The notes: generated by a model from the sequence alone, not told the origin. DNA of 64,000 nt from Thiotrichales bacterium (GCA_022759035.1 JAEMQD010000109.1:1-64000), one strand, 5' to 3'. Numbered from the stretch's first letter, positions 18,479-27,979 are shown. A program made the numbers and translations.

Positions 18479-19236
18479 TGGCGCTCGCAAAACGCATTAT
18501 TCCTTGTCTTGATGTCGATAATGGGCGTGTTGTTAAAGGCGTCAACTTTGTCGGCATTCGTGACGCAGGCGACCCTGTTGAAGTCGCTCGACGCTATAAT
18601 CTACAAGGCGCAGACGAAATTACGTTTTTAGATATTACCGCGACCAGCGATGATCGAGAAACGCTCGTTCATGTAGTAGAGCAAGTGGCAAGTGAAGTTT
18701 TTATTCCACTTACTGTTGGCGGCGGCATTCGCACCTTAGACGACATTCGCAAAATGCTAAACGCTGGTGCCGATAAAGTTTCCATTAATAGTGCTGCGGT
18801 TTTTCGTCCCGAATTTGTGCAAGAAGCCAGTGATCATTTCGGTTCGCAATGCATTGTTGTCGCCATTGATGCCAAACGCGTCGATAATCACTGGGAAATT
18901 TTTACCCACGGTGGTCGCAAAGCCACGGGTATTGATGTCGTCGCGTGGGCTAAAAAAATGCAGGCCTTCGGTGCAGGAGAAATTTTACTGACCAGCATGG
19001 ATGGTGACGGCACAAAAAAAGGGTATGATTTAGCCTTAACACGCGCTGTTGCCGATGCTGTTTCTATTCCCGTTATTGCCTCTGGTGGCGTAGGAAACTT
19101 GCAAGACCTCGCTGATGGTATTAGTCAAGGTGGTGCCGAAGCAGTACTTGCTGCTAGTATTTTTCACTTTGGCGAATATACCGTGCAACAAGCTAAAGAG
19201 CACATGCAAAGTCAAGGCATAGAGGTGCGGTTGTGA
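18478..19236 (+). CDS. hisF: Imidazole glycerol phosphate synthase, cyclase subunit
   Basis: A 252-residue (beta/alpha)8 barrel. It begins [21 protein letters not shown] with the catalytic Asp in CLDVD. The second catalytic Asp is in [14 protein letters not shown], and the phosphate loops are VGGGIRT and ASGGVG. With HisH it forms IGP and AICAR. The start overlaps the hisA stop codon by one base, and its end overlaps hisI by four bases (GTGA), both signs of tight translational coupling. Length and motifs are normal. Confidence 0.98.
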   Translation: MALAKRIIPCLDVDNGRVVKGVNFVGIRDAGDPVEVARRYNLQGADEITFLDITATSDDRETLVHVVEQVASEVFIPLTVGGGIRTLDDIRKMLNAGADKVSINSAAVFRPEFVQEASDHFGSQCIVVAIDAKRVDNHWEIFTHGGRKATGIDVVAWAKKMQAFGAGEILLTSMDGDGTKKGYDLALTRAVADAVSIPVIASGGVGNLQDLADGISQGGAEAVLAASIFHFGEYTVQQAKEHMQSQGIEVRL

Positions 19237-19646
19237 GCAAAGACGTTAATACTAATCTTCCTTGGTTAGAAGCGATCCAGTGGGACGAAAAAGGTTTACT
19301 CAACACCATCGCCCAAGATGCAGATACAGGTGATATTTTGATGGTGGCATGGATGAATCGTGAATCGCTACTGCTGACACTTGAAAAAGGCGAAGCGGTT
19401 TATTGGTCTCGTTCGCGAAATCGCTTATGGCACAAAGGCGAAGCGTCAGGTAATACGCAAAAAATTATAGAAATGCGCTTGGACTGTGATGGCGATGTAC
19501 TGCTGCTAAAAGTACAACAAACAGGGGGTATCGCCTGTCATACTGGCAGAAAGAGCTGTTTTTATTTAGGGTTAAATCGAGAAACAGGGCATTGGCAAGC
19601 ATTAGACCCGATCATCAAAGACCCCAAGGATTTATATGGAAAATAA
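19233..19646 (+). CDS. hisI: Phosphoribosyl-AMP cyclohydrolase
   Basis: A 137-residue HisI not fused to HisE, as in pseudomonads and unlike enterics. Zinc and magnesium ligands are visible in [10 protein letters not shown] and in the C-x6-C motif [18 protein letters not shown] near residue 38 and [14 protein letters not shown] near residue 59 are family signatures. It opens the purine ring of PR-AMP in histidine synthesis. The start is GTG, overlapping the hisF stop (GTGA). The end overlaps hisE by 11 bases. Confidence 0.97.
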   Translation: MSKDVNTNLPWLEAIQWDEKGLLNTIAQDADTGDILMVAWMNRESLLLTLEKGEAVYWSRSRNRLWHKGEASGNTQKIIEMRLDCDGDVLLLKVQQTGGIACHTGRKSCFYLGLNRETGHWQALDPIIKDPKDLYGK

Positions 19647-19971
19647 TCAAACAGACGTTCTCTCGGCTTTAGCCGCCATTATTGAAAGTCGCAAAAATCA
19701 AGACAGCAAAACCTCATACGTTGCTAGCTTATTCCATAAAGGAACCGACAAAATTTGTGGCAAGATGGCAGAAGAGTGTATGGAAACTGGCCTGGCTGCA
19801 AAAATCGATAATAAATCAGAAATCGTCTACGAAATGGCGGACTTATGGTTCCATTGCATGGTATTATTAGCGCACCATGAAATTGATCACCAACAAGTTC
19901 TACAAGAACTCGCTCGGCGCTTTGGCGTTTCTGGGCACGTTGAAAAAGCTAACCGCGATAGTACAAACTAA
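19636..19971 (+). CDS. hisE: Phosphoribosyl-ATP pyrophosphohydrolase
   Basis: A 111-residue MazG-like alpha-helical enzyme. The acidic metal-binding motifs AEECMETGLAAK and YEMADLWFHCMVLL are visible. It hydrolyses PR-ATP to PR-AMP before HisI. The ATG lies inside the end of hisI (11 base overlap). It is the last gene of hisB-H-A-F-I-E here. hisG, hisD and hisC are not in the window. HinT follows after 37 bases in the same direction. Confidence 0.96.
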   Translation: MENNQTDVLSALAAIIESRKNQDSKTSYVASLFHKGTDKICGKMAEECMETGLAAKIDNKSEIVYEMADLWFHCMVLLAHHEIDHQQVLQELARRFGVSGHVEKANRDSTN

Positions 19972-20008
19972 CATTTGAGCTATTGCCAATTCCTTGGAAA
20001 ACAAAACC

Positions 20009-20323
20009 ATGAGTACTATTTTTGGTAAAATTATTCGCCGGGAAGTTCCTGCGGATATTGTGTATGAAGATGATCGTGTACTCGTCTTCAAAGATATTAA
20101 TCCGCGTGCTCGCGTTCATTTGCTCGTCATTCCTAAGAAAGAAATTGCGAGCTTATTTGATGTAACGCCTGAAGACAAAGAGTTAATTGCGCATATGATG
20201 TTACTCTTGCCGCAACTTGCTAAGGCACATGGATTAGATGCTGGCTTTAAAACACAAATTCACACAGGTGAAGCAGGTGGACAAGAAGTATTTCACCTAC
20301 ATATTCACCTATTGGGCAACTAA
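20009..20323 (+). CDS. hinT: Histidine triad (HIT) nucleotide-binding protein, HinT-like, short C terminus
   Basis: A 104-residue HIT protein. The FGKIIRREVPADIVYEDD N terminus is typical, and the histidine triad is FHLHIHLLG at the very C terminus. Such proteins hydrolyse purine nucleoside phosphoramidates. The chain stops after HLLGN, whereas most HinT proteins run on with about eight to fifteen more residues, usually including a Trp-Pro-Pro or similar end. No frameshift in the neighbouring frames restores it. The TTG at 19994 would add five residues, but ATG 20009 begins the conserved fold. It sits between hisE and tatA. Confidence 0.9.
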   Translation: MSTIFGKIIRREVPADIVYEDDRVLVFKDINPRARVHLLVIPKKEIASLFDVTPEDKELIAHMMLLLPQLAKAHGLDAGFKTQIHTGEAGGQEVFHLHIHLLGN

Positions 20324-20344
20324 CTAACTGACTAAAAGGAAACA

Positions 20345-20638
20345 ATGATGGGCTTAAGTATTTGGCATTTATTACTTGTTCTAGCAATTGTATTAGTGCT
20401 TTTTGGCGCAAAACGTTTACGCAACGTTGGTAGTGACTTGGGTGCTGCCATTAAAGGCTTCAAAGATGCCGTTACCGATGGTAAAAAAGAGACTGAAACA
20501 CCTGCTACTGGCAATGTTTACGATGCGCAAGCAACACAGCCTCAGCCATTGACGCAGCAATCTGCAACGAATACCGCGACACAACAACCTACAGCAACAC
20601 CAACAACAAGTAATACAACAACGCCACCACAGCATTAA
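20345..20638 (+). CDS. tatA: Sec-independent translocase protein TatA
   Basis: A 97-residue TatA. The single N-terminal helix ([19 protein letters not shown]) is followed by the [14 protein letters not shown] hinge and amphipathic helix, then a long Gln/Thr/Pro-rich tail. TatA oligomers form the transport pore for folded proteins bearing twin-arginine signals. An AAAGGA site precedes two adjacent ATGs. The operon hisE-hinT-tatA-tatB-tatC is colinear, and in pseudomonads too tat follows hisE. Confidence 0.97.
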   Translation: MMGLSIWHLLLVLAIVLVLFGAKRLRNVGSDLGAAIKGFKDAVTDGKKETETPATGNVYDAQATQPQPLTQQSATNTATQQPTATPTTSNTTTPPQH

Positions 20639-20680
20639 GCTGGTGAGCGTTGTGCATTATTTAAACATAAAGGGTTAAAG

Positions 20681-21232
20681 GTGTTCGAGGTTGGCTTTTC
20701 AGAAGTTCTGCTAATACTCATCATCGGTTTGGTGGTGATTGGTCCTGAGCGTCTACCAGAAGTAGCGCGCGGACTAGGTAGTATGGTAGGCAAAGTGAAA
20801 CGCTTTATTGAAAATGTGCGCAGTGAGACGAGCTTGCAAGATGAGCTTGCCGATTTACGACGTCAGCTTGATTTATCTAAAGAAGCTGCACAACTGCAAA
20901 ACCTCAGCGAAACTTTACGCAGCGACATTCAGACCAGCATTAACGAAGTTGATTACGCATTTTACGAGCGGCCAAGTACAGAAGAAATCCGCCAACAACA
21001 CCGCGCAGCTGAAGCCGAAAATGCACAACAGCATTTAACGAGCAGCACAAATGAGACAGATGAGCTTGCTAATATTCAACGACCCACCTTTGGTCGCGAG
21101 CAGTATGAAGCCCTACCTGAAGACTATCACCAGCAGGCTGACCGCGCATTAACGCCCAAAACACCAACTGCCCCCATACCAAAAGAAAATACAACTACCG
21201 CTAACACGCAAGATACAGTCAAAACCGCATGA
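20681..21232 (+). CDS. tatB: Sec-independent translocase protein TatB
   Basis: A 183-residue TatB with GTG start. The N-terminal helix begins MFEVGFSEVLLILIIGLVVIG. The family hallmark GPERLPEVARGLG follows, then a charged coiled region (residues about 35-110) and a Thr/Pro-rich tail. TatB with TatC forms the twin-arginine receptor. The purine-rich AAAGGGTTAAAG upstream acts as ribosome site. The end overlaps tatC by four bases (ATGA). Confidence 0.97.
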   Translation: MFEVGFSEVLLILIIGLVVIGPERLPEVARGLGSMVGKVKRFIENVRSETSLQDELADLRRQLDLSKEAAQLQNLSETLRSDIQTSINEVDYAFYERPSTEEIRQQHRAAEAENAQQHLTSSTNETDELANIQRPTFGREQYEALPEDYHQQADRALTPKTPTAPIPKENTTTANTQDTVKTA

Positions 21233-22272
21233 CAAGCAATACAAATAACGCCCAGACAGAACAAGAAATGTCACTTATTGGTCACTTACTCGAACTAAGA
21301 GACCGATTAGTTCGCGCTGTTATCGCGATTATTGTCGTTTTTTTGGCTTTATTTCCTTTCGCCAATGACTTATATAGCTTTATTGCCGAGCCGCTAACAC
21401 GCTACCTACCCCAAGGTAGTAGCATGATGGCTATCGGTGTCATCTCTCCTTTTTTAACACCATTAAAATTGGCGTTGATTAGTTCGTTTTTTATATCTAT
21501 GCCCTTTTTGCTTTATCAACTATGGGGATTCATCGCGCCAGCGTTATATCAAAATGAGAAGCGGCTCGCTGCACCCATGTTGTTTGCGAGTACTTTTTTG
21601 TTTTATGCGGGCGGTGCTTTCGTTTTTTATATCGTTTTTCCCCTCGTTTTTAAATTTTTGGCTGGAACAACACCTAGCGGCGTACAAATTGGTACAGATA
21701 TTCAGTTATACCTTGATTTCGTTATTGGTATGTTTTTTGCCTTCGGACTCGCTTTTCAGGTGCCTGTCGTTACGGTCTTGCTTTTGGTGATTAATGCGGT
21801 CAGTCCAGAAAAAATGCGTCATGCACGCCCTTATGTTATTGTCGGCGCTTTTACCATCGCTGCATTTATTACACCGCCAGATGTCATTTCTCAAACCCTA
21901 TTAGCAGTACCTATGTGGCTTATGTATGAAGCAGGCTTATGGTTTGGATCGCGCATGGTCAATCAACGTTTGGCTGAAACAGAAAATGAGCCCTCAACTG
22001 CAACCTACAGTCAACCTTTCCATCAACCCATTATGGCGAGCGTTAGCGGCTCTGTCGCACAAGATGCAAGTACAGAATCGTCGCAGTCAAATTTAGCGCT
22101 TGAACCAGCCAAGGATGCTGTTATTGAAAATGCATTAACAACAGATGAAGATTTCGAGCGCGCCTTTGCAGAAATGGATCAAACCTTTGCGCAACTGCAA
22201 AATGAACAACAACCCGTCGAACAGGTTGCCGAAGTGCCAACCAACACACCGTCGGAACCTGTTAAATCTTGA
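21229..22272 (+). CDS. tatC: Sec-independent translocase protein TatC with long C-terminal tail
   Basis: A 347-residue TatC. The six-helix core is recognisable: LIGHLLELRDRLVRAV at the N terminus, FFISMPFLLYQLWGFIAPALY in the first periplasmic region and helix 2, and AFITPPDVISQTLLAVPMWLMYE near residue 210. The core ends near residue 250. An extra tail of about 97 residues, acidic and rich in Gln, Ser and Pro and without hydrophobic segments, is unusual, since most TatC proteins are 240-270 residues. Translation is coupled to tatB. Confidence 0.97.
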   Translation: MTSNTNNAQTEQEMSLIGHLLELRDRLVRAVIAIIVVFLALFPFANDLYSFIAEPLTRYLPQGSSMMAIGVISPFLTPLKLALISSFFISMPFLLYQLWGFIAPALYQNEKRLAAPMLFASTFLFYAGGAFVFYIVFPLVFKFLAGTTPSGVQIGTDIQLYLDFVIGMFFAFGLAFQVPVVTVLLLVINAVSPEKMRHARPYVIVGAFTIAAFITPPDVISQTLLAVPMWLMYEAGLWFGSRMVNQRLAETENEPSTATYSQPFHQPIMASVSGSVAQDASTESSQSNLALEPAKDAVIENALTTDEDFERAFAEMDQTFAQLQNEQQPVEQVAEVPTNTPSEPVKS

Positions 22273-22318
22273 ACGCAACGCACATTTCAGCATTATCCAT
22301 AAGCAGTAAATCGGGGAC

Positions 22319-22347
22319 TTGACCTTGTACATCGTTAGCCCTAAAAT
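22319..22347 (+). promoter_or_regulatory. Sigma-70 promoter of rpoH
   Basis: TTGACC, a 17 bp spacer and TAAAAT form a near-consensus promoter 39 bases before the rpoH start. The predicted leader is only about 30 bases, too short for the long thermosensor hairpin described in Escherichia coli, so thermal control of translation, if any, must use a different structure. Confidence 0.6.
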
Positions 22348-22385
22348 AAACGTTCAATCAAATCCTATATGGGAGGTTGCTACGC

Positions 22386-23264
22386 ATGAAAAATAGCACT
22401 ACCAATCAACTACCCAGCCTTGCCAAAAGCGTAGCGCTGGCCGATCCTAGTAATGATTTGAATGGCTACTTACGCCTCATTCGCTCGCTTCCTCTGCTAA
22501 GTGCTGAAGAAGAGATAGCCTTGGCGCGCCGTTATCATGAACATCAAGACTTACGCGCTGCAGAACAACTGGTTTTATTTAACCTTCGCTACGTCATTCC
22601 TATCGTACGCAGTTATAAAGGATACGGTCTACCTGAAGCTGACTTGCTGCAAGAAGGTAGCATTGGCTTAATGAAGGCAGTTAAACGCTTTGATGTTGGT
22701 GCAGGCGTTCGTCTTATGACCTTCGCTTCGCATTGGATTCGCGCTGAAATTAATGAATATATTCTAAAAAACTGGCGTATGGTAAAAATCGCAACAACAA
22801 AAGCGCAACGCAAGTTGTTTTTTAAATTGCGTAGTCATAAAAGCAGCTTAGAAGCAATAAATCATACCCAAGCTTTACGGATTGCCAACGAACTTGGTGT
22901 TAAACCAGAAGAAGTGCTGGCAATGGATGCTCGCTTGTCTCTGCCCGATGTTTCTGTAGCAACACCGCAAGAAAATGAAGATGACGATCAGCCAATACTT
23001 ACCCTAAGTGATGATCGTTACATTCCTGAAACAATGGCCATTGAAGCCGAAACAGAGCGGTTAACACAACAGCGCGTACAAGATGCATTATCAACCCTGA
23101 ACGAGCGTGAACAAGCAATCATTGAAGCGCGACTACTCCGCGAAGATAAAATGACACTCGCTGAACTTGCTGAAACCTTTGGAATTTCTTTAGAGCGCGT
23201 GCGCCAAATCGAAACAGCTGCACTCAAAAAACTAAAGAACCATTTATCGGTGCTCATTGCTTAA
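22386..23264 (+). CDS. rpoH: RNA polymerase heat-shock sigma factor (sigma-32)
   Basis: A 292-residue sigma-70 family protein with the RpoH-specific box QRKLFFKLRSHK at about residues 138-149. Region 2 contains the GLPEADLLQEGSIGLMKAVKRFD and FASHWIRAEINEYIL stretches, and region 4 has a helix-turn-helix ending SLERVRQIETAALKKL. It directs RNA polymerase to chaperone and protease promoters. The start at ATG 22386 has a perfect GGAGG site at nine bases. The frame opens at TTG 22377. It follows tatC by 113 bases with its own strong promoter and converges with bioC. Confidence 0.98.
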   Translation: MKNSTTNQLPSLAKSVALADPSNDLNGYLRLIRSLPLLSAEEEIALARRYHEHQDLRAAEQLVLFNLRYVIPIVRSYKGYGLPEADLLQEGSIGLMKAVKRFDVGAGVRLMTFASHWIRAEINEYILKNWRMVKIATTKAQRKLFFKLRSHKSSLEAINHTQALRIANELGVKPEEVLAMDARLSLPDVSVATPQENEDDDQPILTLSDDRYIPETMAIEAETERLTQQRVQDALSTLNEREQAIIEARLLREDKMTLAELAETFGISLERVRQIETAALKKLKNHLSVLIA

Positions 23265-23325
23265 ACGAATTAGCCTACAAGATGCAAGAAAGACGTCTCC
23301 AAGAGAACAAAAAGGAGATACCCTT

Positions 23326-24240
23326 TTAACGGCCTTGCCAACGTTTAATTGCATCGACTGGGATAACTGCGGTTATGGGTGATGCGTTATCGACCGTCTT
23401 TTTTTCTGCAATAAAGGCATGGGCGTAAACCACTTCAAAGGTTGCAGGAATGCGGCCATCAGCCATTGCTGATTGCTGATAAGCTTGCAAAAACTGCTGC
23501 CATTTTTGCTTACCCATTAATCCTTTAGTGCGCTGCTGGTTAGCGTTAGTTGCACCAATTGCTTTCAAGTCTTTTACCGCCGAAGCTGCATCTGCATAGG
23601 TCAAGGTAATATGCTCTACATCACATACGGGATCACTAAAGCCAGCATGACTTAATGCGTCCCCCAAATCATGCAAATCGGCAAAGTTAAGCAGATGGGT
23701 CGTCGCTTGCCCATCAACTACTTGCCAAGCCGAGCGCAACTCTTTTAGCGTATCTGGCCCTAATGTGGCAATAAAAAAAACGCCATCTTGACGCAAAACA
23801 CGACGACACTCTGCCAACACCCTCGGCAAATCATCACACCATTGCAACATTAAGCTAGACACCAACATATCCACGCTATTATCTGCTAAAGGAAGTTGAT
23901 AAGCATCTGCCGAAACTAAATGAACCGCTGGTCGAGCACTATAAAAAGGGTTAAATTTATGCCACCAACGCAGCTGTGCCAATAGCTTGTTCCGATATTC
24001 TGCTAGCATAACGGCAGACAAATCGACAGCAATTAATGTCGCTTGAGGATAATAGCTGCGGACTTGCTCAGACAAAAAGCCTGTACCAGCACCTAAATCG
24101 ACGATGCATCCTGGTTGAATTTTAAGCAATGGCAAACGTTCTGATAGTCGCTCGGAAACTTCTTTTTGTAGCACCGCTGCCGCATCATAATGTTTTGCGG
24201 CTCGGCTAAAGTGACTCGCAACAGCGCGGCGATCAACCAC
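23326..24240 (-). CDS. bioC: Malonyl-ACP O-methyltransferase
   Basis: A SAM-dependent methyltransferase of about 304 residues. Motif I is VDLGAGTGFLSEQ near residue 48, and the later SSLMLQWCDDLPRVL and GVFFIATLGPDTLKELR stretches are typical of BioC. It methylates malonyl-ACP so that fatty-acid enzymes can build the pimeloyl chain for biotin. The frame opens with ATG 24264. I favour GTG 24240, eight bases overlapping the bioH stop and preceded by a GGAAGGGGG site, but ATG 24264 cannot be excluded. It is the last gene of bioB-F-H-C. Confidence 0.93.
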   Translation of the reverse strand: MVDRRAVASHFSRAAKHYDAAAVLQKEVSERLSERLPLLKIQPGCIVDLGAGTGFLSEQVRSYYPQATLIAVDLSAVMLAEYRNKLLAQLRWWHKFNPFYSARPAVHLVSADAYQLPLADNSVDMLVSSLMLQWCDDLPRVLAECRRVLRQDGVFFIATLGPDTLKELRSAWQVVDGQATTHLLNFADLHDLGDALSHAGFSDPVCDVEHITLTYADAASAVKDLKAIGATNANQQRTKGLMGKQKWQQFLQAYQQSAMADGRIPATFEVVYAHAFIAEKKTVDNASPITAVIPVDAIKRWQGR

Positions 24241-25018
24241 CGACACCCCCTTCCAAAAACGCATTAATCATTCTTGCTGTTTCAACTGGCTGCGCCAAGA
24301 ACGGCAAGTGACCGCTATGCTCAATCTGCATTACTTTCGCTTTAGGTTGTAGCTGTTTAATATGCTCAGATAAAGCAACGGGAACAATAGCATCCTGCTC
24401 AGCAAACAACCATAAGGTTTCTTGCTGAATCGCAACCAATTGCTCACGCAAATCAGTATCTTCTAAAATCGCCAATCCTTCCTTCAACGATTGCGTGTGC
24501 CCAAGCAACACTTGGTTTATTAGCGGTAGGAGTTGTTTAAGTAATTGCTTTGGCTGTGTGCTTCCTATCGTTTGTAAGGCAAAGAATGAACGCAACAAGG
24601 CCAAAGTTTGATGCTTTACTTCCTGAAAGTAACGCGAAAACAAGCTCACTTCCAGCGCGGGCAGCCAATCTGGCTTTTGCACAAAGCATGGACTACTGGC
24701 AACCAATACCAACTTATCAACACGCTGCGGATGGTAAAGCGCGATAGATTGTGCCAACAAACCACCTAAAGACCAACCAACTATGCTCGATTTTGCTGGT
24801 AAAACGGTCAATAATGCTTCTAACCATGCTCGCATATTATCTGCTTCATCAACTGCACTCAGCTGAGCGCTTTGACCATGCCCAGGCAAATCGATCAGGG
24901 TAACTTGGTAGCCTGAAAAATATTGCACAATCCAATCACGCCATAAAGCACTATTTGCGCCCCAACCATGGATAAAAACAAGCGGACGCCCTTGACCAAA
25001 AGTTTGATGTGCTAACAT
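24233..25018 (-). CDS. bioH: Pimeloyl-ACP methyl ester carboxylesterase
   Basis: An alpha/beta hydrolase of 261 residues. HGWGANSALW forms the oxyanion region, the nucleophile elbow is GWSLGG near residue 80, and the catalytic His lies in EHSGHLPFL near the C terminus with an Asp in FAEQDAIVP. It removes the methyl group from pimeloyl-ACP methyl ester. The frame extends far upstream inside bioF, but ATG 25018, overlapping the bioF stop by seven bases with a GAGGTGGGG site, begins the conserved fold. Neighbouring bioF and bioC confirm the role. Confidence 0.95.
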   Translation of the reverse strand: MLAHQTFGQGRPLVFIHGWGANSALWRDWIVQYFSGYQVTLIDLPGHGQSAQLSAVDEADNMRAWLEALLTVLPAKSSIVGWSLGGLLAQSIALYHPQRVDKLVLVASSPCFVQKPDWLPALEVSLFSRYFQEVKHQTLALLRSFFALQTIGSTQPKQLLKQLLPLINQVLLGHTQSLKEGLAILEDTDLREQLVAIQQETLWLFAEQDAIVPVALSEHIKQLQPKAKVMQIEHSGHLPFLAQPVETARMINAFLEGGVGG

Positions 25019-26205
25019 TGCCCCACCTCTTCTTGCTGGCAAATAGCCAAAGCTGCGAGTAGTCCATCTATTTGTGTTTTGGTATGTGCTGCCGATAATG
25101 AAATTCTTAATCTGGCTGTTCCTTCTGGCACTGTTGGAGGACGAATTGCTGGCACCCAATAACCTTGTTGCCATAATTTCGCTTGCCAAGCCAATGCACG
25201 CGCATTACTACCCAAAACTAAAGGCTGAATTGGGGTAAACGAAGACGCACAAGCCAAACCTAATGCTGCAATGCCCTGCTGAAAGTGCGCGATTAAATGC
25301 GCTAGCGATGCACGAGCAACATCGCCAGTATCGCCTTTCAATAAATGTAGCGCTGCGCGACTAAAGCTTGCCTGATAAGGTGGTTGCGCAGTGGTATAAA
25401 TATAACTCCGCGCAAACTGGGCAATACTTTCAATTAATAATGCCGAACCGGCAATGAAGGCACCGCTACTTGCAAAAGCCTTGCCCAACGTACCAACACG
25501 TAATGTGTGCTGATCTGGCTGACAAGCAAAATGTGCGAACGTCCCTTTCCCCTGTTGGCCTAACACACCAAAAGCATGCGCTTCATCTACCACGAGCAAT
25601 GCTTCTTGCTCCGCAAGCATCGGCAATAATTCTGGCAAATTAACACAATCCCCATCCATACTAAAAACACCATCCGTCACAACCATCGTCAACCCATTAC
25701 AGTGGCTTGCCAACCGACGTGATAAGGCATTCATATCATTATGGGGATAACGTGTTAACTTAGCAGCAGACAACTGTGCGCCGTCAATAAGAGAGGCGTG
25801 GTTCAGTTTATCATGATACAAGCAATCATCTGCGTGGAGTAAAGCTGTTTGTGCCGCAAGATTGGCTAAATAGCCACTGGAAAATAACAAAGTGCGCTCA
25901 ACACCCAACCAATCGGCAAGTTCATCTTCCAATAGGTGATGCGGCAAGTGGTGTCCAGCTAACACATGAGACGCAGTGCTACCCGCCATACCCGCCTGCT
26001 GATGCAACGCTTGCGCCAACTGGGGCAAGTCTGGCGATTCAGCCAACCCCAAATAATCGTTACTGGCAAAGTTGACCAGCCACTGACCATTGACCTGTAC
26101 ACATGCCCCAGGAGCACTGGTTAAGAGTGGACGAGTACGCCACAGCCCCCGATCTTGACGCTGCTGATGGCGTTCGACTAAGCGTTGTGTCCAAGCATGT
26201 GTCAT
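25012..26205 (-). CDS. bioF: 8-amino-7-oxononanoate synthase
   Basis: PLP enzyme of the alpha-oxoamine synthase family, 397 residues. FASNDYLGLAESP is at the N terminus, VVDEAHAFGVLG near residue 206, and the PLP lysine is in the GTLGKAFASSGAFI segment near residue 241. It condenses pimeloyl-ACP with L-alanine in biotin synthesis. It starts nine bases after bioB and overlaps bioH, so the four genes form one operon. bioA and bioD are not in the window. Confidence 0.97.
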   Translation of the reverse strand: MTHAWTQRLVERHQQRQDRGLWRTRPLLTSAPGACVQVNGQWLVNFASNDYLGLAESPDLPQLAQALHQQAGMAGSTASHVLAGHHLPHHLLEDELADWLGVERTLLFSSGYLANLAAQTALLHADDCLYHDKLNHASLIDGAQLSAAKLTRYPHNDMNALSRRLASHCNGLTMVVTDGVFSMDGDCVNLPELLPMLAEQEALLVVDEAHAFGVLGQQGKGTFAHFACQPDQHTLRVGTLGKAFASSGAFIAGSALLIESIAQFARSYIYTTAQPPYQASFSRAALHLLKGDTGDVARASLAHLIAHFQQGIAALGLACASSFTPIQPLVLGSNARALAWQAKLWQQGYWVPAIRPPTVPEGTARLRISLSAAHTKTQIDGLLAALAICQQEEVGQC

Positions 26206-26214
26206 TGTAATCGG

Positions 26215-27180
26215 CTAGCAACCAGAGGCTGCTTGAGTTAACCCTAAGCGCTTAAACAATAAGCGGTCATGTTGCGCATCTGGGTTGTCTGCAGTGAGCA
26301 ACTTCTCACCATAAAAAATTGAATTTGCACCAGCAAGGAAACATAAAGCTTGCATTTCATCGGTCATCGAGCTACGTCCTGCCGATAGGCGCACATAAGA
26401 AGCTGGCATCATAATTCGTGCCGCAGCAATGACTCGAATAAAATCAAACGGATCTGTCTTACCGCGCATATCTGCTAATGGTGTGCCTTCAATCGGCACC
26501 AATAAGTTAATCGGTACAGAATGCGGATGTTCAGGCAAATTAGCAAAAGTACGTAATAATTGTGCTCGGTCACCCTGCCCTTCGCCTAGACCAATAATGC
26601 CGCCAGAGCATACTTTCATGCCTTGGTTGCGCACACGCTCTAAGGTATCTAGTCTATCCTGAAAGCTACGTGTCGTAATAACCTGAGGGTAATACGCCTC
26701 GGAAGTATCGAGATTATGGTTATAGTAATCCAATCCCGCTTCCTTCAAGCGAGCGGCTTGTTCATCATTCAGCATACCTAAGGTACAACAAGCTTCCATG
26801 CCCATATCTTTAACACCACGCACCATCGCCAAGACCATATCAAAATCTTTCGCATTCGGATTGCGCCATGCCGCGCCCATGCAAAAGCGCGTCGCACCTG
26901 TATCTTTTGCTGCTTTTGCCTTCGTTAAGACTTCTTCAAGCTGCATCATTTGTTCTTTTTCTAAGCCTGTATCATAACGCGCACTTTGCGAACAATAGGA
27001 GCAATCTTCCGCACAGCCACCTGTTTTAATATTCAACAGAGTAGAGGTTTGTACGCTATTTGGATCAAAATGCTGACGATGAACCGTTTGTGCTTGAAAA
27101 ATTAAATCGTTAAACGGTTGATTTAATAAAGCAGCCACTTCATCTAACGTCCAATCATGACGAATATCGCCTAATGCCAT
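26215..27180 (-). CDS. bioB: Biotin synthase
   Basis: A radical SAM enzyme of 321 residues. The cluster motif C-x3-C-x2-C is seen as [17 protein letters not shown]. The second-cluster Cys residues lie around RFCMGAAW and [11 protein letters not shown], and the RLSAGRSSM segment carries the conserved Arg. It inserts sulfur into dethiobiotin. The frame opens at 27207. ATG 27180 with an AAAGGA site seven bases upstream is the best start. It is the first gene of the bio operon and divergent from comF. No clear BirA operator was recognised in the 67 bp gap. Confidence 0.97.
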   Translation of the reverse strand: MALGDIRHDWTLDEVAALLNQPFNDLIFQAQTVHRQHFDPNSVQTSTLLNIKTGGCAEDCSYCSQSARYDTGLEKEQMMQLEEVLTKAKAAKDTGATRFCMGAAWRNPNAKDFDMVLAMVRGVKDMGMEACCTLGMLNDEQAARLKEAGLDYYNHNLDTSEAYYPQVITTRSFQDRLDTLERVRNQGMKVCSGGIIGLGEGQGDRAQLLRTFANLPEHPHSVPINLLVPIEGTPLADMRGKTDPFDFIRVIAAARIMMPASYVRLSAGRSSMTDEMQALCFLAGANSIFYGEKLLTADNPDAQHDRLLFKRLGLTQAASGC

Positions 27181-27247
27181 GGTCATTCCTTTGTATAATG
27201 TCAGCAAATTTGGCTTATTTTAACATTAAAAGGCAATTCAAACACGA

Positions 27248-27979
27248 ATGAACTGGCTAGAGCGCTTACTCTTCCCGCCATCCTGTCAACTCTGTGGCGT
27301 ACCGACAACCAATGATACGCTATGTGCGCATTGTGCAAGCGACATACATGTCATCGATACGGCCTGCCCTTTATGCGCCCTACCCAATGACGATGGCAGT
27401 GTTTGCGCTTTATGTAGTCAGCAACCACCCTATTGGCAGTCAGCACATAGTTGCTTTGTTTATGATGGCAATCTAGCAGAACTCATACGACATTGGAAAT
27501 ATCGTAAACAACGTGTCGCACAAGCATTATTATGCAACGCAATGACAGCATGGTTAGTTGAAACACAATTCATAACCACAGCAACAGCGATTGTTCCCGT
27601 TCCACTACATCGCAATAAGTTACGACAACGTGGTTTTAATACAAGTTATCATCTCGCGCAAGCTGCTAGCAAAGCACTAAACTTACCCGTCATTACCCAA
27701 GCGTTAACCAGAAAACAACATACACAAAGCCAAGCTGGACTCAGTAAAATCGAGCGTCATCGTAATTTGCTCGGCGCTTTCGATTTGAATATTGATGCAC
27801 TTAAGCAACACGAACATGTCTTGCTCATCGATGATGTCTATACAACAGGTGCAACGGCACAAATATGCACGCAGCTTTTTCAAGACAAACAGGTTAATGT
27901 TCATCTTCTTACCTTAGCTAGAGCATTACCACCCAACGAAGTAGCGCAATCGCTTGCTATCACAGCAACAAAGCCGTAA
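27248..27979 (+). CDS. comF: ComF family phosphoribosyltransferase-like protein
   Basis: A 243-residue ComF/GntX-type protein. The N-terminal zinc-ribbon region has CQLCG...CAHC and CPLCALP...CALC pairs. The C-terminal PRT domain has the PRPP loop VLLIDDVYTTGAT near residue 194 and the basic RKQHTQSQAGL segment. Homologues are needed for DNA uptake in competent bacteria, and in many non-competent species the role is unclear. The gene is divergent from bioB, a common arrangement in gammaproteobacteria. ppnP follows after 48 bases. Confidence 0.93.
   Translation: MNWLERLLFPPSCQLCGVPTTNDTLCAHCASDIHVIDTACPLCALPNDDGSVCALCSQQPPYWQSAHSCFVYDGNLAELIRHWKYRKQRVAQALLCNAMTAWLVETQFITTATAIVPVPLHRNKLRQRGFNTSYHLAQAASKALNLPVITQALTRKQHTQSQAGLSKIERHRNLLGAFDLNIDALKQHEHVLLIDDVYTTGATAQICTQLFQDKQVNVHLLTLARALPPNEVAQSLAITATKP

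Noticed and set aside
20417..20635. Minus-strand Cys/Leu-rich ORF opposite tatA
   Set aside because: An artefact of the repetitive Gln/Thr codons in the TatA tail read in reverse.
23290..23325. Terminator between rpoH and bioC
   Set aside because: Only a 5 bp stem (TCTCC / GGAGA) with a 13-base loop; too weak to list although the genes converge here.
27181..27247. BirA operator in the bioB-comF gap
   Set aside because: No pair of half-sites resembling TTGTAAACC with normal spacing was seen.
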